Positions 1 through 6,184 of a stretch of DNA of 64,000 nt are shown here, one piece after another. The stretch is from Bacillota bacterium (GTDB lineage: Bacteria; Bacillota; Clostridia; Clostridiales; Clostridiaceae). Each line of letters opens with the position of its first letter. Positions within the stretch are counted from its first letter, which is position 1. Location: assembly GCA_021781745.1 (NCBI GenBank), contig JAJXWH010000016.1, forward strand, positions 1-64,000, in the 5' to 3' direction. Below the pieces are notes generated by a model. That model did not search any database, was not told the DNA's origin, and saw only the letters and a list, made by a program, of their open reading frames with translations. Position numbers and translations under genes: made by a program.

Positions 1-193
1 TTTTGCTATTTTCAGTACCCTCTGAAAAATTATCTTTTAACCTTTCTGAAATATTTGAAATCTCAACAGACTTTGATAATATTATTCCTATGATTATAGA
101 AACTAAATTTTTCAATCTTTTGGATGTAATGGGCAGAATCTCATATAGCACTTTTTCTAATTGTGTTGTAATATATTCTTGATTGTTTAGCAT
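1..193 (-). CDS. Transposase N-terminus, IS4-like (partial)
   Basis: An open frame runs from an ATG at 193 leftwards off the window edge, giving 64 residues that begin MLNNQEYITTQLEKVLYEIL. The run LPITSKRLKNLVSIIIGII followed by SKSVEISNISERLKD resembles the helical N-terminus of IS4/ISNCY-type DDE transposases of clostridia. A G-rich ribosome site (GGGGGC) lies just upstream. The catalytic DDE residues lie outside the window, so the family and completeness cannot be confirmed. The 9-bp sequence around the start codon (191-199) is repeated in inverted form at 247-255. Confidence 0.5.
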   Translation of the reverse strand, partial: MLNNQEYITTQLEKVLYEILPITSKRLKNLVSIIIGIILSKSVEISNISERLKDNFSEGTENSK

Positions 194-567
194 AGCCGTT
201 TGCCCCCTTTTTATAAGTTTTTTGTGATAGACTTATATAATAAGGCACGGCTATGTTTTTTTCTATACTTTATTTTTGGTAATTTAATCCTTGGCTAACT
301 TACCCTTTTTACTGTCCGTAAGTCAGGGTACTTAGTTATATATTGTAAAATAAGTACAAATATTATCCAATATGTGCATTTACTTAAAAGTATAGATATT
401 TAGTTAATAGAATAGATAATGCTGATGAGGTTATCTTGTAATTTTGATGGAATAATGGAAGGTGTAGGGCATTTATAAAACTATGATACTTAATACAAAT
501 AACTGTAAATAAGTGATGTCTGCTGTTAAATAAATAGATGAAAATTATTTATTTAAATTATGTATAT
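194..567. other. Gene-free region between transposase and abiE
   Basis: No supported gene. It contains the leader and probable end of the IS-like element on the left. CATAGCCGT at 191-199 and ACGGCTATG at 247-255 form an inverted repeat around a second, shorter inverted repeat (ATAAGT/ACTTAT at 212-236), so the transposase mRNA leader can fold. I could not define a terminal inverted repeat or a target duplication. The rest, from about 260, is A+T-rich with no visible signal. Confidence 0.4.
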
Positions 568-614
568 TTTACTTTTAAACGGTAGTATAATATAAAGTAC
601 CGTTTAAAAGTAAA
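568..614. promoter_or_regulatory. abiE promoter inside a 17-bp operator palindrome
   Basis: The 17-mer TTTACTTTTAAACGGTA (568-584) and its exact reverse complement (598-614) face each other across 13 bp. That spacer holds a -10-like TATAAT at 586-591. The right arm ends 9 bp before the abiEi ATG. AbiEi proteins are known to repress their own operon by binding inverted repeats at the promoter, so this is very probably that operator. The site is seen directly; the binding is inferred. Confidence 0.75.
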
Positions 615-623
615 GAAGGTGAA

Positions 624-1220
624 ATGATGACCAATATAGAAAAAATAGAAAATATATTAGAAGAAAATAATGGAATTATAAAGTCAGAAGATTTAAATAA
701 AGAAAATATAGCAAGACATTATTTGAATTTACTCCAGGAAAAAGGTGAAATTGTAAAGTTAGATAGAGGAATATATGCCAGGCCAGATGTATGGGAAGAT
801 GAAATGTATATATTACAAGCTAAATATAAAAAAAGTATATTCTCCCATGAAACAGCATTGTATCTTCATGAATTAACTGATAGAACACCTATATATTATA
901 GAATCACAATCCCTAATAATTATAACCCTAAAAATTTGAAATACGAAAATGTAAAACTAAATTATGCAGTTAATAGTTTATTGGAAGTTGGAGTAACTCA
1001 AATGAAAACTTCTTTTGGCAATTATATTAGATGCTATGATAAAGAAAAGACTATCTGCGATATTATAAGAAACAAAGAAAATGAAAATATTGAAATATTT
1101 ACGGATGCATTAAAAATGTATGTATCCAGAAAAGATAAGGATTTGCAACTGCTAATGAAATATGCCAAGATCTTAAAAATTGAGAAAAAAGTTAGAGAAT
1201 ATATGGAGATACTTATATGA
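624..1220 (+). CDS. abiEi: AbiEi-type antitoxin / autorepressor
   Basis: A 198-residue protein with an N-terminal winged-helix-like segment (residues 5-60, including NGIIKSEDL and GEIVKLDRGIYARPD) followed by the characteristic HETALYLHEL block near residue 75 and a C-terminal repressor domain. This is the layout of AbiEi, the cognate antitoxin of the AbiE type IV toxin-antitoxin phage-defence system. It counteracts the AbiEii nucleotidyltransferase without forming a stable complex and represses the operon. Two ATG codons lie in tandem (624 and 627). The AAGAAGGTGA ribosome site fits 627 slightly better. The stop overlaps the next start (ATGA at 1217-1220), which implies translational coupling. 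Identification rests on motif memory, not a search. Confidence 0.85.
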   Translation: MMTNIEKIENILEENNGIIKSEDLNKENIARHYLNLLQEKGEIVKLDRGIYARPDVWEDEMYILQAKYKKSIFSHETALYLHELTDRTPIYYRITIPNNYNPKNLKYENVKLNYAVNSLLEVGVTQMKTSFGNYIRCYDKEKTICDIIRNKENENIEIFTDALKMYVSRKDKDLQLLMKYAKILKIEKKVREYMEILI

Positions 1221-2056
1221 AAAATGCTATGCAATTTAAAGCTTATATAAAGAAAATGGCAATTGAGAAAAATATATCAGCTCAATTAGTTCTACAAAAT
1301 TATATGTTGGAAAGATTACTTGAGAGAATATCAAAATCAAAATATAGTTCAAATATAATATTAAAAGGTGGATTTTTAATAGGTGCAATAGTTGGAATCG
1401 ATTCAAGAACAACAATGGACTTAGATACTACAATAAAAGCTCTTAATGTATCAAAAGAAAATATTAAAGAAATATTTGAAGAGATAATAGAAGTGGATTT
1501 AGATGATGAAATAAAATTTAATATTAAAAATGTAGATGATATAAGAGAAAAAGATGAGTATCCAGGAATTAGAGTAAGCTTAGAAGCTTTATATCCACCA
1601 TTAGCAGTTCCTCTAAAAGTTGATGTTACTAATGGAGATAAAATTACACCGAAGGAAATAGAATATAAATTTAAATTAATATTTGATGAAAATAAAGAAA
1701 TAACTATATTAGCATATAATTTAGAAACTGTACTAGCTGAAAAATTAGAAACCATAATATCAAGAAGTATATTAAATACAAGACCAAGAGATTATTATGA
1801 TGTGTATATATTGTGGAAGCTGCAAAAAGAAAATATTCATATAGGAACATTAAAATTAGCATTACAAGAAACTGCTAAAAAGAGAGAAACAATAAATAGT
1901 ATTGAAAGTTATTCTGAAATATTAGAAGAAATTGAGGAAAATCAAAATATGATAAAACAATGGAATGTATATAAAAATAAATTCAATTATGCATCTGAAA
2001 TAGAGTTTATTGATACATGCAGTGCAGTTAGGGATATATTGGAGAAAATATTTTAA
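1217..2056 (+). CDS. abiEii: AbiEii-type nucleotidyltransferase toxin
   Basis: A 279-residue protein of the AbiEii/AbiGii family. The nucleotidyltransferase motif is readable as LKGGFLIGAIVGIDSRTTMDLD: a glycine-rich turn at about residue 50, then R-T-T-x-D-L-D carrying the two metal-binding aspartates. Further family features are KVDVTNGD near residue 135 and VLAEKLETIISRSILNTRPRDYYDVY near 175-200. In characterised systems the enzyme transfers nucleotides (GTP-binding AbiEii; MenT homologues modify tRNA acceptor stems), halting growth during phage infection. It overlaps abiEi by 4 bp, so the two are co-translated. Length is normal and no frameshift is seen. A 14-bp perfect hairpin follows 55 bp downstream. 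Confidence 0.87.
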   Translation: MKNAMQFKAYIKKMAIEKNISAQLVLQNYMLERLLERISKSKYSSNIILKGGFLIGAIVGIDSRTTMDLDTTIKALNVSKENIKEIFEEIIEVDLDDEIKFNIKNVDDIREKDEYPGIRVSLEALYPPLAVPLKVDVTNGDKITPKEIEYKFKLIFDENKEITILAYNLETVLAEKLETIISRSILNTRPRDYYDVYILWKLQKENIHIGTLKLALQETAKKRETINSIESYSEILEEIEENQNMIKQWNVYKNKFNYASEIEFIDTCSAVRDILEKIF

Positions 2057-2110
2057 TACTATAATAGTAAAAAAACGGGAGATATCTTCTCTAAATATAT
2101 GTTTAAGAGA

Positions 2111-2151
2111 ATGGTAGGAAGAATTAAAACTTCCGACATTCTTCCTACCAT
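2111..2151 (+). terminator. Hairpin after abiE operon
   Basis: ATGGTAGGAAGAAT (2111-2124) pairs perfectly with 2138-2151 across a 13-nt loop, 55 bp after abiEii. There is no clear T-run, so it may be a weak or processing hairpin rather than a strict intrinsic terminator. Confidence 0.5.
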
Positions 2152-2280
2152 CAGTAAAATATAATAAAATAGAATTTGATATGGTAAATTATTCTATGTA
2201 CTTTAAGGCTAGTTATATCAATAACTACAGAGTATTATAAGATACTATAAAGTATAATGAAATATACTAATTTTGGAAAC

Positions 2281-2378
2281 AGAACTCGGCTTATGTGCTT
2301 ATTCTCGCAACAAGTAATTGCAAGGATTCGAGGAATACCGTAGTGGTATTTTCCCTTAACTTTCCCTTGCTTTTTTTG
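2281..2378 (+). ncRNA. Structured ~95-nt element, copy 1 (ends in hairpin + T7)
   Basis: The segment from AGAACTCGGCTTATG to GCTTTTTTTG is about 70% similar to 4801-4894. Both can form an outer stem GCAAGG/CCTTGC (2320s and 2365-2370 here) enclosing an inner stem, GGAATACC/GGTATTTTCC here and GGAAATA/TATTTCC in copy 2. The stem sequences differ but pairing is kept. Each copy ends in a run of T, as an intrinsic terminator or small RNA 3' end would. No promoter was identified for copy 1 and no gene lies just upstream. It may be a terminator relic or a small RNA. Confidence 0.4.
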
Positions 2379-2410
2379 CGTACAAAACATTTTAGGGATA
2401 AATAAAATTA

Positions 2411-2443
2411 CAAAATACAAGGCATTTTATCCTTGGATTTTGT
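2411..2443 (+). repeat. Short hairpin
   Basis: ACAAAATACAAGG pairs with CCTTGGATTTTGT (one mismatch) across 7-8 nt, just after the structured element. It has no T-run and its function is unknown. Confidence 0.35.
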
Positions 2444-2474
2444 GCTATGTTTCTAAACTGTTTTAATAATCTAG

Positions 2475-2657
2475 CGGGAGTATTGCTCAGTTCACCGAAA
2501 TTTATTGAAGGATGATGATGTAGAAAAATTAACCATTGAAGGAATGGATGTTTTAATTATAAATGTGCCTAGAGCTAATTATAAAGAGCGACCAATATAT
2601 TTAAATGAAAATCCATACAAAGGAACCTGTAAGCGTAACGCAGAGGGAGATTATTAA
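2475..2657 (+). pseudogene. Remnant of an AlbA_2 (Schlafen-like) domain protein
   Basis: An open stretch without a start codon, bounded by stops at 2472 and 2655, reads NLLKDDDVEKLTIEGMDVLI then INVPRANYKERPIYLNENP and YKGTCKRNAEGDY. This closely follows the core of the AlbA_2 nucleic-acid-binding domain, where the usual pattern is VPRA..R.KPVY...NP..GTYRRN.EGDY. Only about 55 residues survive, and the N-terminal and C-terminal parts of such proteins (usually 400-600 residues) are missing. I read it as a decayed gene fragment in the island, not a functional ORF. Confidence 0.55.
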
Positions 2658-2884
2658 GTTTGCTTATCCAGGAGCGTGTAGCCGTTAACTCCAACTTTTT
2701 CAAGTGTGAGTGTTACGGATACTAGCTATCGGATAAAGGAAGACAGAAGGAGAAAAATAAAAGGTGTAACAGTAGAAGTAATGCTTATGTTTGGAAAAGG
2801 TCTTTATATTAGAAATTTGTTGAAAAATACTAGCGTACGTTTTGATTTTGTAACATTTGTCTGTATAGTTTAACGTAAATATGT

Positions 2885-2925
2885 TATAATAAATAATAAT
2901 GTTACAAAACCATAACATTATTATT
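2885..2925. promoter_or_regulatory. Operator palindrome and -10 of the XRE/ImmA/PIN operon
   Basis: AATAATAATGTTA (2892-2904) and its exact reverse complement (2913-2925) flank an 8-bp spacer. A TATAAT at 2885-2890 abuts the left arm. The palindrome lies 39 bp before the start of the XRE repressor, so autorepression by that protein is the simplest reading. No convincing -35 at the right distance was found. Confidence 0.6.
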
Positions 2926-2963
2926 AGTCTTAGCATATAGTAATATTGAAAGGAAGTGTTATT

Positions 2964-3314
2964 ATGAATGCAATTTTAGGAGCAAGAATTAGAACTTTAC
3001 GTGAATATAAAGGATTAACTCAGGAACAAGTTGCTGAAAAATTAAATTGTACTAGGCAAAAGTATGCCAGAATTGAAAAGGGGTTAATAGATATATCATA
3101 TGCTAGTATTACAAGCATTGCTAATATTTTAAGAGTTAATGCTGATGATATAACTTCTGCTGTGAATAATGTAGAGCAAAAAGAACCAATGTTTAGAAAA
3201 AATGGAGAATGTATTGATGGAGATGGATTTGAGTTTATAAATGAAATGATTAATACATTTTATGCTCATCGAAAATTATATAATAGTATAAGAGAGGATC
3301 AGGTAAATGAATAA
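2964..3314 (+). CDS. XRE-family HTH repressor
   Basis: A 116-residue protein with a classic XRE/Cro-CI helix-turn-helix at residues 1-65 (IRTLREYKGLTQEQVAEKL, then TRQKYARIEKG) and a short acidic tail. I use the ATG at 2964 because AAAGGAAG lies 7-14 bp before it; an in-frame TTG at 2946 has no ribosome site. It overlaps the next gene by 8 bp. XRE proteins paired with ImmA-type peptidases are usually substrates of that peptidase, so cleavage of this repressor would switch on the operon, including the PIN protein. The family assignment is clear; the regulatory role is inferred from gene order and the upstream palindrome. Confidence 0.82.
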   Translation: MNAILGARIRTLREYKGLTQEQVAEKLNCTRQKYARIEKGLIDISYASITSIANILRVNADDITSAVNNVEQKEPMFRKNGECIDGDGFEFINEMINTFYAHRKLYNSIREDQVNE

Positions 3315-4116
3315 AACAAGGCAGCTTGAAATCGAAAAAATAGCTGATTCCGTTAGGGATCAATGTAAAGTAATAGATTATGGTTTCCAAAATATATTTG
3401 AGGCTGCTGGCAAGATAGGATATAGAGTTATTAGATATCCTATTGGAAGTGATTCTATACTAGGATTTGCCTTAATAAAGGATAGTGAGAAGATTATCTT
3501 TTCTAACTCATCATTAATATTGTCTAGAGAAATTTTTTCTGTAGCTCACGAAATTGGACATCACAAATTGCATTTATCAGAACAGGAATTTACAATAATA
3601 AAAGATAATGATTTTAATGATAGAGATGAGTATGAACATGAGGCTAATTATTTTGCAGCATGTTTATTAATGCCAAGAGAAAAGGTAAGTACATTTATTA
3701 GGGTAGAGTTAGATGATAAGAGCATTGATAAATTGAGTGGATTGGATATTGCAAGAATACAAACTGCATTTAATGTCAGCTATGATATGGTACTTATTAG
3801 ATTAAAAGCATTAGGGATACTAGATGATATTTTAATAGATAAATTAAAACTAGAAAAATTAGAAAAAACAACATCAAGGTTACTGAATGTTATTGGTGGA
3901 AATGCTAATTTGTGTAAGTCAACTGAAGCTAAAAAAGTACCAGCTGACTATTTGGAATGGGTTATTTCAAATTACAATGAGAAATTAATTCCAATTAGCA
4001 GTGTGGAAAAAGCCTTAAATTATGTAAATCTAAGTGCTGATGATTTAGAAGATCTATCAGAAGAAAGCCTTGAGGAGGATGAAAGCTTTGATGATTTGAT
4101 TGGGAGGATGGATTAA
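3307..4116 (+). CDS. ImmA/IrrE-family metallopeptidase
   Basis: A 269-residue zinc peptidase of the COG2856 type. The HEIGH zinc-binding motif is at residues 81-85, preceded by REIFSVA, and the third ligand lies in EYEHEANYFAACLLMP (about residues 109-123). Such proteins cleave XRE repressors (ImmA/ImmR of ICEBs1; IrrE/DdrO in Deinococcus) in response to stress. The C-terminal ~85 residues are acidic and not recognised; they may sense the trigger or bind the PIN partner. The gene overlaps the XRE gene upstream (8 bp), and its stop codon shares one base with the next start. This tight coupling suggests the three proteins act together. Confidence 0.82.
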   Translation: MNKTRQLEIEKIADSVRDQCKVIDYGFQNIFEAAGKIGYRVIRYPIGSDSILGFALIKDSEKIIFSNSSLILSREIFSVAHEIGHHKLHLSEQEFTIIKDNDFNDRDEYEHEANYFAACLLMPREKVSTFIRVELDDKSIDKLSGLDIARIQTAFNVSYDMVLIRLKALGILDDILIDKLKLEKLEKTTSRLLNVIGGNANLCKSTEAKKVPADYLEWVISNYNEKLIPISSVEKALNYVNLSADDLEDLSEESLEEDESFDDLIGRMD

Positions 4117-4784
4117 TGGAGGCATCATTAGATACAAATGTCATTATCCATCTGTACAATGCGAACTATCAACCTATATTGTTTAATAGATTTGAAAAAT
4201 TGAAGGTATATGAATTTATTCGTTATCATGAGATGGAAAACCATGCTGCAAAGGAAGTTATAGATTCATTTGATGAAGATGTGAAATCAGGCAGAATAGA
4301 ACTTATCACTGACGAGTACTTAAAAAATATTGGAATGTATAATGTATTTAAAGAACATGTGAATGATATCAGAATTCTTTATGATGGTGGAGACCTGGGA
4401 GAGGTTTATGCAATTGCAATGGCTAAGACACTAGGATGCATAACTTTAGTAACTGATGATATTAAAGAATATGGACCTCATTACACATTAATGAGAATAC
4501 CTGACTCAGATGTTATGCCTTTTGCATTTTATGAATTATTACTGTTAGATTATTTAGAAGGTATAATATCAGAAAAGGATTTGGAAAATCAATTTAGGAT
4601 TATTTGTAACTTATCAGATTTGAATATGAATTTTTCTTCAAAATTAAAGGCGTTTATAAGACGATTTTGGAGTAATCCATACAGTCAAAGTGAAAAGCAG
4701 TGGATGATTTCTTTTTGCAATGAGAATAATATAAATGCTAAACTGAAGATTCAAAATCTAAGTACGTATTTAAAACATAAATAA
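4116..4784 (+). CDS. PIN-domain nuclease, putative toxin
   Basis: A 222-residue protein with PIN-domain acidic residues: D6 in LDTNVII, a mid-domain acidic helix, D93 and E96 in GGDLGEVYAIAMAKT, and D114/D115 in LVTDDIKEYG. These form the metal site of single-strand RNA nucleases. The C-terminal ~90 residues are not typical of VapC and may be a partner-binding or substrate module. Translation starts at the last base of the ImmA-type gene. I infer that this is the effector of a repressor/protease/nuclease module, released when the protease destroys the repressor. No dedicated VapB-like antitoxin is present. A structured element with a T-run follows. Confidence 0.72.
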   Translation: MEASLDTNVIIHLYNANYQPILFNRFEKLKVYEFIRYHEMENHAAKEVIDSFDEDVKSGRIELITDEYLKNIGMYNVFKEHVNDIRILYDGGDLGEVYAIAMAKTLGCITLVTDDIKEYGPHYTLMRIPDSDVMPFAFYELLLLDYLEGIISEKDLENQFRIICNLSDLNMNFSSKLKAFIRRFWSNPYSQSEKQWMISFCNENNINAKLKIQNLSTYLKHK

Positions 4785-4800
4785 AATATGTTAAAAATAT

Positions 4801-4894
4801 AGAACTTGGCTTATGGCTTATCTTGCATTAAATAATTGCAAGGATTTAGGAAATATAGTATATGTATTTCCTTTAGTTTTTTCTTGCTTTTTTG
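4801..4894 (+). ncRNA. Structured ~95-nt element, copy 2 (3' end of PIN operon)
   Basis: Related to 2281-2378 over its whole length. The inner hairpin (GGAAATA...TATTTCC) and outer GCAAGG...CTTGC stem keep the fold with changed bases, and it ends in a T-rich run. It begins 16 bp after the PIN gene, so here it could serve as that operon's terminator or as a 3'-derived small RNA. Confidence 0.4.
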
Positions 4895-4910
4895 TTATAT
4901 AAAATAGGTG

Positions 4911-4951
4911 AAAGGATGTCTTAAAAATCTTAGACATCCTTTATATTTTTC
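4911..4951 (+). terminator. Intrinsic terminator
   Basis: AAAGGATGTCT pairs with AGACATCCTTT across about 10 nt, followed by a T-rich stretch. It closes the XRE/ImmA/PIN operon behind the structured element. From here to the MCP-like gene at 5212 the only further signal is the promoter at 5031-5071. Confidence 0.7.
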
Positions 4952-5030
4952 TGAAATCATCCATTTTACTAGTAAATGTACGATATGAATTAACCCATTG
5001 ATTTACAACCATTGAATATTTAGTGAAATA

Positions 5031-5071
5031 TGATTTAAATCACATTCTTTTTGAGGATTTTAACTTAAAAT
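5031..5071 (+). promoter_or_regulatory. CRP/FNR-like box with -10, MCP/AAA-RyR operon
   Basis: TGATTTAAATCA at 5031-5042 is a perfect 12-bp palindrome. Exactly 23 bp later lies TAAAAT (5066-5071) as -10. The same box-to--10 distance occurs at three other promoters in this window (8818, 12071 on the minus strand, and 12162). The box would be centred near -41.5, the class-II activator position. The leader to the ATG at 5212 is long, about 130 nt. Confidence 0.6.
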
Positions 5072-5211
5072 TATGTTAAGAAACAAAGCTAATTATTATT
5101 AGAGTATTCTATTTAGTACTGGTGAAAAGAGAAAGAACTAGATATGGAAATAAAATGAAGTATAGATTAAGGAATATTTAATATATGAAAAGATGCTCAG
5201 GAGGAAAAATA

Positions 5212-6141
5212 ATGAACATATTTAGAAATAAGAAATTTAAGGATTTAGAAGATGAGCAAGCAATTGATGTTGAAGAAACAAAACAATTGCAGGATGATAC
5301 TAATGATTTTATTCAGAAAATGAGTAAGTCCTTAACTAACATCGTAAAGCAACATCATAGGGTAGATGATCAACATGATGTTTTAGGAAAGCTTGCTGAT
5401 GAAGTAAAGGTGCATATGAGTGAAATTTCTATTTTAACAGAAAATACTAATGGCTTGACAGATAAATTATATTCGGAGGGGAATAATCTTATAGAAATTA
5501 CAAAAGATACGGTAAAGAAATCATATCAAGGCAAAAATGCTATTGAAGAAATTGTTGAAGCAGTTAAGTCTCTAGAAGATGAGAATAAAAATAATACTCA
5601 AAGTATAAATGAATTGGTAAGAAGATTTAGTAAAGTTAATGAAGTCGTAAAGTTAATAACTAATATAGCAAATCAAACTAATTTATTGGCTTTAAATGCT
5701 GCAATTGAAGCAGCAAGGGCAGGTGAACAAGGGAAAGGCTTTGCTATAGTTGCTGGTGAAATAAGAAATTTAGCAGAAATGACTAAGCAAAGTACTAAGG
5801 ATATTTCAACATTAATAGGCAATATAGAAGATGAAACAAAGATTGTTATAAATAATTCTAATAAATCTAAAGAGGTTATTGCGAAAGGAGTTAATGCATC
5901 AATAAATGCGGCAGAAAAAATTGAAGAAAGTTTATCTTCAATAGGAAAAGTTGAGCGGGAAGTAAGGGACGTAATGGCAATTTTAACAAATCAAAAACAA
6001 CATATTGAAAACATGAGCAAAGAAATAATGAATGTTGATGAAATATTAAAAGAGACATCAAAAACTATAATAAATCATATAGGAGAGGCAAGTATTGTAG
6101 ACAGGCAATTAGAAGAAATGAAAATGCAACTAGAATCTTAA
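5212..6141 (+). CDS. Soluble methyl-accepting-chemotaxis-like protein
   Basis: A 309-residue protein without a signal peptide or membrane segment. Residues about 140-200 carry the conserved MCP hairpin tip, including [20 protein letters not shown] and [18 protein letters not shown], within long helices. The N-terminal ~100 residues are polar helical coiled coil with no recognised sensor (no PAS, no haem motif visible). I start at the ATG at 5212, preceded by CAGGAGGA; the in-frame ATG at 5185 lacks a ribosome site. It is followed after 43 bp, with no terminator, by the AAA-RyR gene, so the pair is probably one operon. As no CheA/CheW gene is near, it may signal to the array or act as a scaffold for its neighbour. 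Confidence 0.85.
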   Translation: MNIFRNKKFKDLEDEQAIDVEETKQLQDDTNDFIQKMSKSLTNIVKQHHRVDDQHDVLGKLADEVKVHMSEISILTENTNGLTDKLYSEGNNLIEITKDTVKKSYQGKNAIEEIVEAVKSLEDENKNNTQSINELVRRFSKVNEVVKLITNIANQTNLLALNAAIEAARAGEQGKGFAIVAGEIRNLAEMTKQSTKDISTLIGNIEDETKIVINNSNKSKEVIAKGVNASINAAEKIEESLSSIGKVEREVRDVMAILTNQKQHIENMSKEIMNVDEILKETSKTIINHIGEASIVDRQLEEMKMQLES

Positions 6142-6184
6142 AAGGATAATATAAAATACATTTTAATTAAACAAGGAGCTAAAG

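Noticed and set aside
2235-2420. 61-codon minus-strand frame
   Set aside because: Overlaps the structured RNA-like element and has no ribosome site or recognisable domain.
5031-5042. PerR-type box
   Set aside because: The 12-bp palindrome and fixed -41.5 position fit an activator of the CRP/FNR type better than a repressor box.
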